Notes: generated by a model not told the origin, from the sequence alone. A stretch of DNA of 64,000 nucleotides from Bacillus safensis (GCA_030159235.1 BSBG01000003.1:62001-126000), one strand, 5' to 3'; counted from the stretch's first letter, positions 27,119 to 35,805 are shown. Numbers and translations are program-made.

Positions 27119-28531
27119 ATGGTAGTAGGAGATTTCCCAATCGAAACAGATACTCTTGTCATCGGTGCAGGTCCTGGTGGATATGTAGCTGCTATTCGTG
27201 CTGCACAGCTTGGACAAAAAGTAACAATCGTTGAAAAAGGAACACTTGGCGGCGTATGTCTAAACGTTGGCTGTATTCCTTCAAAAGCATTAATCAATGC
27301 TGGCCATCGTTTCGAAAATGCTAAGCATTCTGAAGACATGGGTATCAAAGCTGAAAACGTAACAGTTGATTTCACAAAAGTTCAAGAGTGGAAAGCTTCT
27401 GTTGTAAACAAATTAACAGGTGGAGTTCAAGGTCTTCTTAAAGGAAATAAAGTAGACATCGTCAAAGGTGAAGCTTATTTCGTAGACAGCAACTCTGTAC
27501 GTGTTATGGATGAAAATTCAGCACAGACGTACACTTTCAAAAATGCAATTCTTGCAACTGGATCTCGTCCAATTGAATTGCCTACTTTTAAATACACAGA
27601 CCGCGTGATCAACTCAACTGGTGCTTTAGCGCTTAAAGAAGTACCTAAAAAGTTAGTTGTCATCGGTGGTGGATACATCGGTACTGAGCTTGGTACTGCT
27701 TATGCAAACTTTGGAACAGAAGTTGTGATCCTTGAAGGTGGAGACGAAATCCTTCCAGGTTTCGAAAAGCAAATGAGCTCATTGGTTAAACGTAACCTGA
27801 AGAAAAAAGGAAACGTTGAAATCCATACAAACGCTCTTGCAAAAGGCGTTGAAGAAAAATCTGATGGTGTCACTGTTACTTTCGAAGTAAAAGGTGAAGA
27901 AAAAACAGTTGATGCTGATTACGTACTTGTTACTGTTGGTCGTCGTCCAAACACTGATGAGCTTGGTCTTGAGCAAGTTGGTGTTGAATTGACAGACCGC
28001 GGAGTTGTCAAAACAGACAAACAATGCCGTACAAGCGTAGCTAACATCTATGCAATTGGTGACATCGTTGATGGACCACCACTTGCACACAAAGCTTCTT
28101 ACGAAGGTAAAATTGCAGCTGAAGCAATCGCTGGAGAGCCAGCTGAAATTGATTACCTTGGTATTCCTGCTGTTGTATTCTCTGAGCCAGAACTTGCGAC
28201 TGTTGGATACACTGAAGCAGAAGCAAAAGAAGAAGGAATCGAAATCGTTGCAGCGAAATTCCCATTCGCAGCGAACGGACGTGCACTTTCTCTTGACGCA
28301 ACTGATGGCTTCATGAAAATGATCACTCGTAAAGAGGACGGTCTAGTGATCGGTGCACAAATCGCAGGTGTTGGTGCTTCTGATATGATTTCAGAGCTTA
28401 GCCTTGCAATCGAAGCTGGAGTGACTGCTGAAGATATCGCAATGACTATTCACGCTCACCCAACTTTAGGTGAAATTACAATGGAAACGGCTGAAGTAGC
28501 AATTGGAAGCCCAATCCACATTGTAAAATAA
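27119..28531 (+). CDS. pdhD: Dihydrolipoamide dehydrogenase (E3)
   Basis: 470 residues. FAD motif [16 protein letters not shown], redox disulfide Cys47/Cys52 in [15 protein letters not shown] motif [12 protein letters not shown], and the C-terminal His-Glu pair in HAHPTLGE. It reoxidises lipoamide for the pyruvate and related 2-oxoacid complexes. Starts 4 bp after pdhC. Confidence 0.98.
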   Translation: MVVGDFPIETDTLVIGAGPGGYVAAIRAAQLGQKVTIVEKGTLGGVCLNVGCIPSKALINAGHRFENAKHSEDMGIKAENVTVDFTKVQEWKASVVNKLTGGVQGLLKGNKVDIVKGEAYFVDSNSVRVMDENSAQTYTFKNAILATGSRPIELPTFKYTDRVINSTGALALKEVPKKLVVIGGGYIGTELGTAYANFGTEVVILEGGDEILPGFEKQMSSLVKRNLKKKGNVEIHTNALAKGVEEKSDGVTVTFEVKGEEKTVDADYVLVTVGRRPNTDELGLEQVGVELTDRGVVKTDKQCRTSVANIYAIGDIVDGPPLAHKASYEGKIAAEAIAGEPAEIDYLGIPAVVFSEPELATVGYTEAEAKEEGIEIVAAKFPFAANGRALSLDATDGFMKMITRKEDGLVIGAQIAGVGASDMISELSLAIEAGVTAEDIAMTIHAHPTLGEITMETAEVAIGSPIHIVK

Positions 28532-28540
28532 TGAATCTAT

Positions 28541-28573
28541 AAAACCCTTTCCTTTATGGAAAGGGTTTTTTTT
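28541..28573 (+). terminator. Terminator of pdhABCD
   Basis: AAAACCCTTTCC / GGAAAGGGTTTT with a short loop and eight T. Confidence 0.92.
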
Positions 28574-28587
28574 GAGCGCATGAATAC

Positions 28588-28630
28588 CATATGAAAAACC
28601 CCTCATCTCATGAGGGGTTTTTTCATATGG
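28588..28630. terminator. Long palindromic terminator between pdhD and slp
   Basis: Near-perfect palindrome: CATATGAAAAACCCCTCAT / ATGAGGGGTTTTTTCATATG around a three-base loop. T runs on both strands; on the minus strand it ends the slp transcript. Confidence 0.85.
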
Positions 28631-28653
28631 ATATATAAGTGCAAGAAATATCA

Positions 28654-29043
28654 TTAGTTTGTATTCACGCGGTCTAAAGCATGACATAAGGGCGATAAGA
28701 TCTCCTCTTTACTGCGGACATTCCCTTCAACCTTCACAATGACTTTTTCATTATTTACAAGTAAAATAGCCGGTAATTCATCCACTTCATTTTTCCAGCC
28801 TTTACGATCTTCTTTTACAATCATCTTCGACATTTCTTTAGGATATTCATTTTTTAAATCGAGGACGGCATCATAATAAGGACTTTCTTTATCCAGATTT
28901 TCTGCATCAGTAAAAAAGAGAATTCTCGGTTTTTGAATATGACTGACTTGGTCGGTCTGATTCGGTATGATATACGCAAATGAGCATGAACTAAGTACAA
29001 AGAGCATGGGGAATATAAGGAGAAGTGCCCTCATAAAATTCAA
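28654..29043 (-). CDS. slp: Slp, small lipoprotein
   Basis: 129 residues from TTG 29043, chosen because GAGGTG is six nt upstream; the ATG three codons later would be too far from it. Signal peptide with lipobox VLSSC. The mature part contains PRILFFTDAENLDKESPYYD, characteristic of Bacillus Slp. It lies next to pdhD as in B. subtilis. Called peptidoglycan-associated in older annotation, but I see no OmpA-like domain; function unknown. Confidence 0.85.
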   Translation of the reverse strand: MNFMRALLLIFPMLFVLSSCSFAYIIPNQTDQVSHIQKPRILFFTDAENLDKESPYYDAVLDLKNEYPKEMSKMIVKEDRKGWKNEVDELPAILLVNNEKVIVKVEGNVRSKEEILSPLCHALDRVNTN

Positions 29044-29263
29044 TCTATTCACCTCAAAATCTTTTGGGGTTATCCCAACATTTTTAGGAGCTGGTTCCCT
29101 GTTAGTCACTCTAGTGTATCATGTCCCTTTTGACAATTTTCGATTGTTACTCAATTGTTACAGAATTGATATGAAGCAAAATACAATTGAAACGTTCCCT
29201 CAATATGATGAGAAAAAAACATATATTTATAAAAAATGATTAAATGTGTCATACAATTAACCG
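29044..29263. other. Gap between slp and SR1
   Basis: AT-rich DNA with a weak minus-strand extended -10 for slp (TGATACACT, 29121-29113), and two GTTAC-containing repeats (about 29137 and 29156) whose meaning is unclear. The CcpN-type site described separately begins at 29245. Confidence 0.4.
29245..29255 (+). promoter_or_regulatory. CcpN operator of SR1
   Basis: TGTGTCATACA matches the CcpN consensus TRTGHYATAYW at all 11 positions, just upstream of the -35. A second partial copy, TGTGACATCAT (29277-29287, 9 of 11), sits in the promoter spacer. Two sites around the promoter are the arrangement known for gluconeogenic repression of SR1 in B. subtilis. Confidence 0.75.
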
Positions 29264-29292
29264 TTGACAACTTAAATGTGACATCATATTAT
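29264..29292 (+). promoter_or_regulatory. Sigma-A promoter of SR1
   Basis: Perfect TTGACA (29264-29269), 17 bp, TATTAT (29287-29292). Transcript start near 29299. Confidence 0.8.
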
Positions 29293-29307
29293 AGAGGTAT
29301 GAAATAG

Positions 29308-29321
29308 ATCAAACGCTTTCA
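29308..29321 (-). promoter_or_regulatory. cre-like site at the SR1 start
   Basis: Read on the minus strand TGAAAGCGTTTGAT, 13 of 14 to the CcpA consensus. It covers about +10 to +23 of the SR1 transcript. Confidence 0.5.
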
Positions 29322-29350
29322 AACTATGAATGAAGAAAAGGGGAATGTAC

Positions 29351-29470
29351 GTGGGTACAATTATTTGTCAAGATTGCAATGAAACCATTGATCAATTTGA
29401 AAATGAAAAAGTGACAACACTATACGGAACGTGTGGTCACTGTCATTGCTGTGATGAAGCCTCTGAATAA
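29351..29470 (+). CDS. sr1P: SR1P, 39-residue GapA-binding peptide
   Basis: GTG 29351 to TAA, 39 residues, exactly the length of B. subtilis SR1P. It starts GTIICQDCNETID and ends CGHCHCCDEASE, with five Cys in CxxC and CxHCHCC patterns suggesting metal binding. RBS AAAGGGGAATGTAC. SR1P binds glyceraldehyde-3-phosphate dehydrogenase GapA, stabilises gapA mRNA and promotes GapA-RNase J1 interaction; rnjA is encoded about 10 kb away in this window. Confidence 0.9.
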   Translation: MGTIICQDCNETIDQFENEKVTTLYGTCGHCHCCDEASE

Positions 29471-29475
29471 ATAAA

Positions 29476-29516
29476 AAAGCATGCAGCTCCAATTGGGGCT
29501 GCATGTTTCTTTTTTA
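29476..29516. terminator. Bidirectional terminator of SR1 and speA
   Basis: GCATGCAGCTCC / GGGGCTGCATGT with AATT loop, TTTCTTTTTT after it, and an A-run before it. The SR1 3' end overlaps the speA stop codon by a few bases. Confidence 0.88.
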
Positions 29517-30986
29517 TAAAATTGGTTTTTGTTCTTTAATGACACGGATCATTTCTAGCGTAGAATCCTCTGGTCCTTGGACAGGGAGACCAATTTCAAT
29601 GTTTTTAAAGATATACGAGATGTTTTCTTCTGTAATAATTTCGCCTGGTATAAAAATTGGAATGCCTGGCGGGTACACCATGACAAACTCTGCGATGATG
29701 CGGCCTGCTGCCTCTTTAAACGGAACCACTTCTGTAGTGGCATAAAAAGCGTCACGCGGCGTCATAGCTAGCGATGGAATGTCAGGCAGGAGCACTTCCG
29801 TTACCGCATGTTTGCCGCTCTCACATGTAGAGGCTGCGGCAATTTCCTTCATTGCCGTCACGAGAATATCAATTGTCTCATCTGAATCGCCAGGGGTAAC
29901 GATACATAAAATGTTGTAAAGGTCTGAGAGCTCTACTTCAATTCGATAGCTTTCTCTTAGCCATTTTTCGACATCATGTCCATTTAGGCCAAGGTCTTTA
30001 ATTGAGATAATTAATTTCGTCGGATCATAATCGTAAGTAGAAGGTGAACCGAGTATTTCCTTGCCAATACAGGTAATGCCGTCAATTTGATTCAATCGGT
30101 TTCTCGCTGATTCAGCCAAACGAATGGCTTGATCTGCAAGTGCCTTTCCTTCAGTCGCTAATCGTTTTCTTGAGACATCAAGAGATGCTAAGAGCAAATA
30201 CGAAGTGGACGTAGTCGTGAGCATACTTAAAATCGATTGCACGCGATCTTTTGAAACAAGCCCTTCCTTCATATTTAAAATAGAGCTTTGCGTAAGGGAA
30301 CCGCCAAGTTTATGAACACTTGTTGCCGCCATATCAGCACCAGCCTGCATGGCAGAGAGAGGCAGCTCATCGTGAAAATGGATATGCACACCGTGTGCCT
30401 CATCAACAAGGACAGGTACATCAAATGAATGGGCAATGTCTACGATTGTTTTTAAGTCCGCTGAAATGCCAAAATACGTTGGATTAATAACAAGCAGACC
30501 CTTCGCATCTGGGTGCTCAGTGAGCGCCTTTTTGGCTGAGTCTGGTGTAATCCCGTGAGAGATGCCGAGCTCTTTGTCTATTTCTGGGTGAATAAAAACA
30601 GGAATGGCGCCAGAAAATACAATTCCGGACATAATCGATTTATGGACGTTACGCGGAACGATGATTTTATCTCCAGGTCCGCATACTGTCATCACCATTG
30701 TCATGATGGCGCCGCTTGTTCCTTGAATGGAGAAAAACGTATGGTCAGCACCGAAGGCTTCAGCAGCGAGTTCCTGTGCTTCTTTTATCATCCCTCGAGG
30801 TGAATGTAAATCATCGAGAGGTTCTATATTAATAAGGTCAATGCTTAATGCATTGTCGCCAATGAATGCTCTAAATTCAGGATCCATTCCGGCTCCTTTT
30901 TTATGGCCTGGAATGTGAAATTGGACTGGATTGGTTGCAGCGTGTTTTTTTAGTCCAGTGTATAAGGGTGTATCATGTTGTGACAA
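29514..30986 (-). CDS. speA: Arginine decarboxylase (fold type I)
   Basis: 490 residues from TTG 30986, with AAGGTGGG about seven nt upstream; this equals the B. subtilis length. The frame extends 64 codons further but into the promoter region. The N-terminus FHIPGHKKGAG, the PLP site TSVHKLGGSLTQSS (Lys of SVHK) and the C-terminal EVVPFKEAAGRIIAEF identify the Orn/Lys/Arg decarboxylase major family. It makes agmatine for polyamine synthesis. Neighbouring SR1 also controls arginine catabolism. Confidence 0.95.
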   Translation of the reverse strand: MSQHDTPLYTGLKKHAATNPVQFHIPGHKKGAGMDPEFRAFIGDNALSIDLINIEPLDDLHSPRGMIKEAQELAAEAFGADHTFFSIQGTSGAIMTMVMTVCGPGDKIIVPRNVHKSIMSGIVFSGAIPVFIHPEIDKELGISHGITPDSAKKALTEHPDAKGLLVINPTYFGISADLKTIVDIAHSFDVPVLVDEAHGVHIHFHDELPLSAMQAGADMAATSVHKLGGSLTQSSILNMKEGLVSKDRVQSILSMLTTTSTSYLLLASLDVSRKRLATEGKALADQAIRLAESARNRLNQIDGITCIGKEILGSPSTYDYDPTKLIISIKDLGLNGHDVEKWLRESYRIEVELSDLYNILCIVTPGDSDETIDILVTAMKEIAAASTCESGKHAVTEVLLPDIPSLAMTPRDAFYATTEVVPFKEAAGRIIAEFVMVYPPGIPIFIPGEIITEENISYIFKNIEIGLPVQGPEDSTLEMIRVIKEQKPIL

Positions 30987-31166
30987 TTGCTTTCCCACCT
31001 TCATCGAAATACCTGCTATTATTGTGCCAATAACAGCAGATTTCATTGCATAAAACAAAAGAATTATATTATGAACTGATCGGAATGTAAAGCATAAAAT
31101 CAATCGGTTTCTAATCGAACAGATGTTATAATAAAAGTTCAATTCGTTAAAGTGAGGGACAAGTAA

Positions 31167-31436
31167 ATGGAATATCAATATCCAATGGATGTCGACTGGA
31201 CGACAGAGGAAAAGATTGCGGTCATATCGTTTTTTCAGGCTGTTGAAAAAGCCTATGAAAAAGGAATTGCGAAGCAGGAGTTATTAAATTCTTATAAAGG
31301 GTTTAAAGAGGTTGTGCCATCAAAAGCAGAAGAAAAAACGCATTGTGCGGCGTTTGAAAAGGAAAGCGGGTATTCCCCTTATCATGCAGTGAAAACCGCA
31401 AGAGAGGCAGAAGAGACAGCTATGATACGTATGTAA
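31167..31436 (+). CDS. yktA: YktA, UPF0223 family protein
   Basis: 89 residues, start ATG 31167 with AGTGAGGGACAAG as RBS. All-helical, beginning YQYPMDVDWTTEEK, typical of UPF0223. Divergent from speA across 180 bp. No known function. A short good terminator follows. Confidence 0.88.
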   Translation: MEYQYPMDVDWTTEEKIAVISFFQAVEKAYEKGIAKQELLNSYKGFKEVVPSKAEEKTHCAAFEKESGYSPYHAVKTAREAEETAMIRM

Positions 31437-31465
31437 AAAACGAGCCTAAATGGGCTCGTTTTTTT
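31436..31465. terminator. Bidirectional terminator between yktA and yktB
   Basis: AAACGAGCC / GGCTCGTTT with TAAAT loop, runs of A and T on the two sides. Confidence 0.88.
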
Positions 31466-32099
31466 ATACAGATTCTTTCTGTGTAAATCGGTATAGATAC
31501 GTCAGCGTGCGGAAGGCATTTTCAATTTTTGAGAGGAATTCTTCATTATTCATTTGCACGACTTCTTCTCTCGGCAGTTGAATGCCGCAAAGGAGCTCAG
31601 CCTTCTTGACTGTTTGAACACGTTCAAATAGTGTTTTCAGCTGCTCTGAATCAAGCTCACTGTGACGCAGGACATCTGGTTTCATGTGATCTTTAGACCA
31701 AACAAACTCTTGTGGTATTTTCTTCTGGATCGTGTCTAGCTCTTTTTCGAATAGCTGGCCGTACTCACCTTTTACTGGAGATTCATAAATGAGCGCAAAC
31801 CATACAAAGACATGTGTTTTCCAAAGCCCAATTTGAAAATGAGGGAGCTTTTTATAACCGCGCTTACTGTTTGCGAAAGCAACCCACGTATCATTTGGCG
31901 GATTGACAGACCTTCTAGCATGTTTTGCGACGTGTACAAACATTTCGTCTCCTGTAATAGAAGAAAGTAGTGGTGCAAAATGTTCGCCAAGTGCCTCAAG
32001 CTTTGGACGGACTCTTTCTTTTAATACAGTCATTCGTTCATCTAAACCATCAACTGTGAATGTCTCAAAATCTTCATCTCTAAAACGCATTTCACTCAT
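31464..32099 (-). CDS. yktB: YktB, DUF1054 family protein
   Basis: 211 residues from ATG 32099 with AGGAGG seven nt upstream; the frame runs eight codons further but the family starts here (MSEMRF). Conserved blocks [12 protein letters not shown]-like and [22 protein letters not shown] are present. The family is conserved in Bacilli and structurally solved, but no function is established. Confidence 0.88.
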   Translation of the reverse strand: MSEMRFRDEDFETFTVDGLDERMTVLKERVRPKLEALGEHFAPLLSSITGDEMFVHVAKHARRSVNPPNDTWVAFANSKRGYKKLPHFQIGLWKTHVFVWFALIYESPVKGEYGQLFEKELDTIQKKIPQEFVWSKDHMKPDVLRHSELDSEQLKTLFERVQTVKKAELLCGIQLPREEVVQMNNEEFLSKIENAFRTLTYLYRFTQKESV

Positions 32100-32386
32100 G
32101 TTATGCCTCCTGTATCTTTTCACTGATCATATTTTATCATAGCTTGGGTCAAGCTCAAAAAAAGATGCACCGTTCAATTAGAGATGATGAAGGACGTGGT
32201 GTAGCGTTTAAAATCATCAATTTTGTGGTACATAACAAATAGGTAAAGACACAATTTTCAGAATGTCGTTGCGGTTATACGATCGCTTCATACGATATAA
32301 GCAAGAACCATTTCTCTTATCGATTAAATTTTTTATCAATGAAAACTGACAAGGAATGAATCATTCTCTGGAGGGGGCGTTGACCA

Positions 32387-32575
32387 ATGAAGCAAATCGT
32401 GAAGCAGGGGTATAGGCAGGAGAAGAAGAATCGCATCGCTGTGTGGAGATTAGAGGTTGATTATGAGCTTTCTACGCTTCATGAAGCCATCGAGCATAAA
32501 GATGACATCCAAATCGAACGCAGCAAACGAAAGCTTGAGCGCCTAAGAAAAGAATGGGAGCAGCTTCAAGGGTAA
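32387..32575 (+). CDS. ykzI: YkzI, small charged protein
   Basis: 62 residues, highly charged and helical (YRQEKKNRIAVWRLEVDYELSTLHEAIE, then a Glu/Lys/Arg-rich tail). CTGGAGGGGG lies upstream. Same neighbours as B. subtilis ykzI (yktB and suhB). The 287 bp upstream hold no other gene; I see no certain promoter. Function unknown. Confidence 0.82.
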   Translation: MKQIVKQGYRQEKKNRIAVWRLEVDYELSTLHEAIEHKDDIQIERSKRKLERLRKEWEQLQG

Positions 32576-32590
32576 AACAAGGTGAGGTAA

Positions 32591-32617
32591 AAACGAACCA
32601 ATTCATCGGTTCGTTTT
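32591..32617 (+). terminator. Terminator of ykzI
   Basis: AAACGAACC / GGTTCGTTT with AATTCATC loop and T run. Confidence 0.85.
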
Positions 32618-32708
32618 TGTATGAAGCTGCTTTTTTCTTGCTTTTACGTACATAATATCAGTATGCTAATACAAATAGGTTCTACATAGAAAAGAGGTTT
32701 ACAATCTG

Positions 32709-33515
32709 ATGACAAACTGGGTGGAAATTGACCGTCTTGCAAAGCTCTGGGTAAAAGAAGCAGGAAGCCGTATTAAAGCGTCCATGCAGGAAGGTCTATC
32801 AATTGAAACAAAATCAAATCCAAATGATCTTGTCACGAATATCGATAAAGAAACAGAACGTTTTTTTATTGAAAAAATACAATCGACATTTTCAGATCAT
32901 CACATTTTAGGAGAAGAGGGACAAGGTGAACAAGTGACTTCACTGGATGGGATTGTATGGATCATTGATCCGATCGATGGCACAATGAACTTTGTCCATC
33001 AAAAACGCAACTTTGCCATTTCAATCGGGATATTTGAAAATGGTGTTGGGAAAATCGGTCTTATTTATGACGTCATTCATGACGAGCTCTACCATGCTAT
33101 CAAAGGCGAAGGGGCCTATATGAACGACACCCTGCTCCCGCCATTAAAAGATGTAGCGATCGAAAAAGCCATTGTAGGGATTAATCCGACATGGGCAATT
33201 GAAAGCCCTTATTTTGACGCTAAACCGTTTGCTCGTCTTGTTCGTGACGTGAGAGGGACACGAACGATTGGGTCAGCTGCCCTTGAGCTTGCATATATAG
33301 CAAGCGGCAGAAGTGATGCATATGTGACGTTAAGGCTTGCGCCGTGGGATTATGCAGCGGGCAGTGTGCTGCTTGATGAAGTAGGGGCTGTTTACTCAAA
33401 TATTCACGGAGAACGCCTTACGTTCCTAGACAAAAACAGCATAGTGGCCGGAAATCGATCCATTTGTGAAAAGATCTTGCATGATTACATAAAAGGAAGC
33501 GAAAATCAAAAATAA
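32709..33515 (+). CDS. suhB: Inositol-1-monophosphatase family protein
   Basis: 268 residues. Metal-binding motifs are complete: GEEGQGE, WIIDPIDGTMNF, and WDYAAGSVLLDEVG. Corresponds to B. subtilis YktC/SuhB, which dephosphorylates inositol 1-phosphate in vitro; 3'-phosphoadenosine or NADP phosphatases of the same fold are less likely. In B. subtilis three genes (ykzC, yktD, nprE) follow; here ylaA comes next after 111 bp. Confidence 0.92.
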   Translation: MTNWVEIDRLAKLWVKEAGSRIKASMQEGLSIETKSNPNDLVTNIDKETERFFIEKIQSTFSDHHILGEEGQGEQVTSLDGIVWIIDPIDGTMNFVHQKRNFAISIGIFENGVGKIGLIYDVIHDELYHAIKGEGAYMNDTLLPPLKDVAIEKAIVGINPTWAIESPYFDAKPFARLVRDVRGTRTIGSAALELAYIASGRSDAYVTLRLAPWDYAAGSVLLDEVGAVYSNIHGERLTFLDKNSIVAGNRSICEKILHDYIKGSENQK

Positions 33516-33518
33516 ACC

Positions 33519-33549
33519 AAATCACTTCATGAGAATGAAGTGATTTTTT
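33519..33549 (+). terminator. Terminator of suhB
   Basis: AATCACTTCAT / ATGAAGTGATT with GAGA loop and six T. Confidence 0.88.
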
Positions 33550-33557
33550 ATGTTCAA

Positions 33558-33583
33558 TGAAACTTTTTAGCAGGACGAATGTC
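33558..33583 (+). promoter_or_regulatory. ECF-type promoter before ylaA
   Basis: TGAAAC (33558-33563), 16 bp, TGTC (33580-33583). The -35 is the exact ECF consensus and the spacing is right; the -10 is one base from CGTC. The transcript would begin near 33590. A likely target of YlaC, encoded downstream in the same unit. Confidence 0.5.
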
Positions 33584-33626
33584 TATACGAATGAGGCCTT
33601 AATTTTATGTAAAGGATTGTGTATCA

Positions 33627-35552
33627 ATGTTTGATTTGTTTAGTGATTTATCTCTCCATTTTGAAAGGTTTTTTATATTAAATGAGTACAGTATTCACAT
33701 CATTCAATGGTGTGTACTTGGATTATTTGTCGTTTTCGTGACACTTCCGCTATGGAAAAAAAAGAAGAGTGGTTATATATTTTATGCTGGAATCGTATTA
33801 AGAGTCGTTCTGCTAGGCGGAATGACAATTGAAATGATCCACCAAGTCCTAGCTAGACAATATACGATCGAAACCTTTGAAGTGCTGACAGATTTCATGC
33901 AATTTCTCATCTATGGGTATGTCTTGCTTGCATCACTTTACTATGTCATTTCTCTTCCTTATTTAAAAAATAAAGGCATGTTTTTTGCTTTTGATTTATC
34001 TGTGTTACTTCTGCCTTTATGTCAAACAGTGTTTATTGTATTAGCTGAAAGCAAAGAGTTCTTTCTAAGCGGTGATATGGATCTAGTATGGAGAGATCTG
34101 ATCACCATTTTGCTTATGGCTGGCTTTGCCGCTTTGGTGCTTCACCTTTTCTTTCGATTATTTTGGCATCGGAAGTGGAAAGAATTGCTGTTGTTTTATG
34201 GCCTGATTTTCACTGCACTGCTTTATATTTTTTATCCTTCTATCACGAAGTATGAGCTGCAATCTTCATTTAAATCGATTGTCATTTTAGCGGCAGCAGC
34301 AGGAAGTTTTATGACGATTTATTTGTTATATGCTTTACTGCGGGACAAGATGAGATTAAAACAGTGGAGCGCTGGTTGTATAGCTGTCTTTTTTCTGCTA
34401 TTACTCAACCCGATCATCAATATCCCTCATACCATGTTCCAATTCACAAAAACGGAACTGATAGATACTTTCTCAGAAGAATATCGTCCTTTATCTGCAG
34501 GAAGTGCAAAAGCATTCGCTTCAAAATTTGTACCAGAGAATCAATCGCTGTATTTAAATGCTGGTCACCAGCCAATTCCTTATCATTACGTGTTTGCAGA
34601 TGATCAGTATGAAGTGAATATTTCTCCGTTTACAGGTGAATTAAGCAGTTATACTTATCGAGGTCGTGTAGAGGGGAAGGAACTGACTGACAAAGAATAT
34701 AAGAAAAAAACCATTGAATTTTTCGAAAGAAGCGGCCGGTCGATAGATCTCAATCGCATTCAATTGGCTGTACAGAAAGAGGACGGAGAGACTGACGTTC
34801 TTCTTCTGCCAAAAATGTCTCAGAATGAGGATGACAGCTTAGCGTTTGCCACCTGGGAAAAAGGGACGCTTCGACAAGCGCAATACGAAAACGCTATCTT
34901 TCAATTAAAGGATATAGACGGAATCCAATTAACTGAAACTGAGGTAAAAAACAGAATCAAAAGTATTTATCAAAATTTAAATCTAAAGCCGCCAGCTTAT
35001 CAAATTACAGGCATTGATGAATTTTATTTTGATTGGCAGCATGAAGTGAGGGTCACAACAAAAGATCAATCGGAGTTTGTGTTTAATGGCTCAACAAAGG
35101 ATGTCCTCAGCTTCAAGCTGTCAAAAGCGATTCTTCAACAGAAAAAAGGGAACGTCAGCGATGAAGACTTGTTAAAGATGATAGGGAAAAAGTCAGAAGA
35201 CGTGAGGAAAGAAACAGGTACGAGTGAAAGCAAACAGTATATATTGAACCGCTCCTCTCATGTCGTCAATCTGTTTAAAGCGGATGATGAAATCGAGTTG
35301 AAAGTGCAATCAGTTTCTTCTACACCGCACGCAGTATCTAATCAAGATCGTGATGAAGTCTATCAGCAAGTACTTAAAAGATATAAACCATATACGATCT
35401 ATAAAAAACAAATAAAACCTGTGAGAATGATCGATAAAGAAGGGAACATTGACATTTCATGGTTTGTCATCATACAAACGTTCGGATCAAATGAGCATAA
35501 AATCTATGAAGTAAATGGACGAACAAAAGAGGTGCACCGTTTTGACAGATAA
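33627..35552 (+). CDS. ylaA: YlaA, multi-membrane-span protein of the yla operon
   Basis: 641 residues. The N-terminal half has about eight to nine hydrophobic segments (from residue 22 to about 275). From about 280 on there is a soluble domain with repeated sheet-type patterns (DDQYEVNISPFTGELSSYTYRG; DFEFYFDWQHEVRVTTKDQ-like), similar to PepSY-type domains. No catalytic motif. It starts the ylaABCD unit, overlapping ylaB, and may supply the input for YlaC/YlaD or be the system's output; both are inference. Confidence 0.82.
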   Translation: MFDLFSDLSLHFERFFILNEYSIHIIQWCVLGLFVVFVTLPLWKKKKSGYIFYAGIVLRVVLLGGMTIEMIHQVLARQYTIETFEVLTDFMQFLIYGYVLLASLYYVISLPYLKNKGMFFAFDLSVLLLPLCQTVFIVLAESKEFFLSGDMDLVWRDLITILLMAGFAALVLHLFFRLFWHRKWKELLLFYGLIFTALLYIFYPSITKYELQSSFKSIVILAAAAGSFMTIYLLYALLRDKMRLKQWSAGCIAVFFLLLLNPIINIPHTMFQFTKTELIDTFSEEYRPLSAGSAKAFASKFVPENQSLYLNAGHQPIPYHYVFADDQYEVNISPFTGELSSYTYRGRVEGKELTDKEYKKKTIEFFERSGRSIDLNRIQLAVQKEDGETDVLLLPKMSQNEDDSLAFATWEKGTLRQAQYENAIFQLKDIDGIQLTETEVKNRIKSIYQNLNLKPPAYQITGIDEFYFDWQHEVRVTTKDQSEFVFNGSTKDVLSFKLSKAILQQKKGNVSDEDLLKMIGKKSEDVRKETGTSESKQYILNRSSHVVNLFKADDEIELKVQSVSSTPHAVSNQDRDEVYQQVLKRYKPYTIYKKQIKPVRMIDKEGNIDISWFVIIQTFGSNEHKIYEVNGRTKEVHRFDR

Positions 35553-35805
35553 AGAAAAACAAGCCATCTTTCAAGACTTATATGAACTGTATCAAGAAGG
35601 GGAGCTGCAGGGCGAGGCAGCCAGCTGGATGAAGGCACACGAACAGCAATTTCAGCATGGGGTCAAGGGAAGAAAGCAGTCCTCACCACCGATTAATGGT
35701 CAGAATGACTATGACGAATTAAAACGCATGAAAGGGTTTATTTACTCGTTATACTTCTTTTTTATCGTCTTATCAATTTGGATGACTGTGTGGTTTTATT
35801 TTTGA
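35542..35805 (+). CDS. ylaB: YlaB, small membrane protein
   Basis: 87 residues from TTG 35542 (AGAGGTG seven nt before), overlapping ylaA by 11 bp. A soluble charged N-terminal part (EKQAIFQDLYELYQEGEL ... GEAASWMKAHEQQF) and one C-terminal membrane helix (about 66-86). The start of the sigma gene overlaps its stop (TGATG). In B. subtilis ylaB has the same place and size. Function unknown. Confidence 0.8.
   Translation: MTDKEKQAIFQDLYELYQEGELQGEAASWMKAHEQQFQHGVKGRKQSSPPINGQNDYDELKRMKGFIYSLYFFFIVLSIWMTVWFYF

Larger units (their letters stand above)
29299..29516 (+). ncRNA. sr1: SR1 dual-function regulatory RNA
   Basis: About 218 nt from the predicted start to the end of the terminator T run. 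It lies between pdhD/slp and speA, as SR1 does in B. subtilis (205 nt there), and contains the SR1P reading frame. SR1 base-pairs with ahrC mRNA, blocking translation of the arginine-catabolism activator, and is repressed under glycolytic conditions by CcpN. The call rests on position, promoter and operator layout and the encoded peptide; RNA sequence identity was not computed. Confidence 0.82.

Noticed and set aside
30987-31178. N-terminal extension of speA by 64 codons
   Set aside because: It lacks an RBS, overlaps the divergent yktA start, and is rich in Ile, Phe and Asn unlike the protein; the TTG at 30986 has an RBS and gives the family length.
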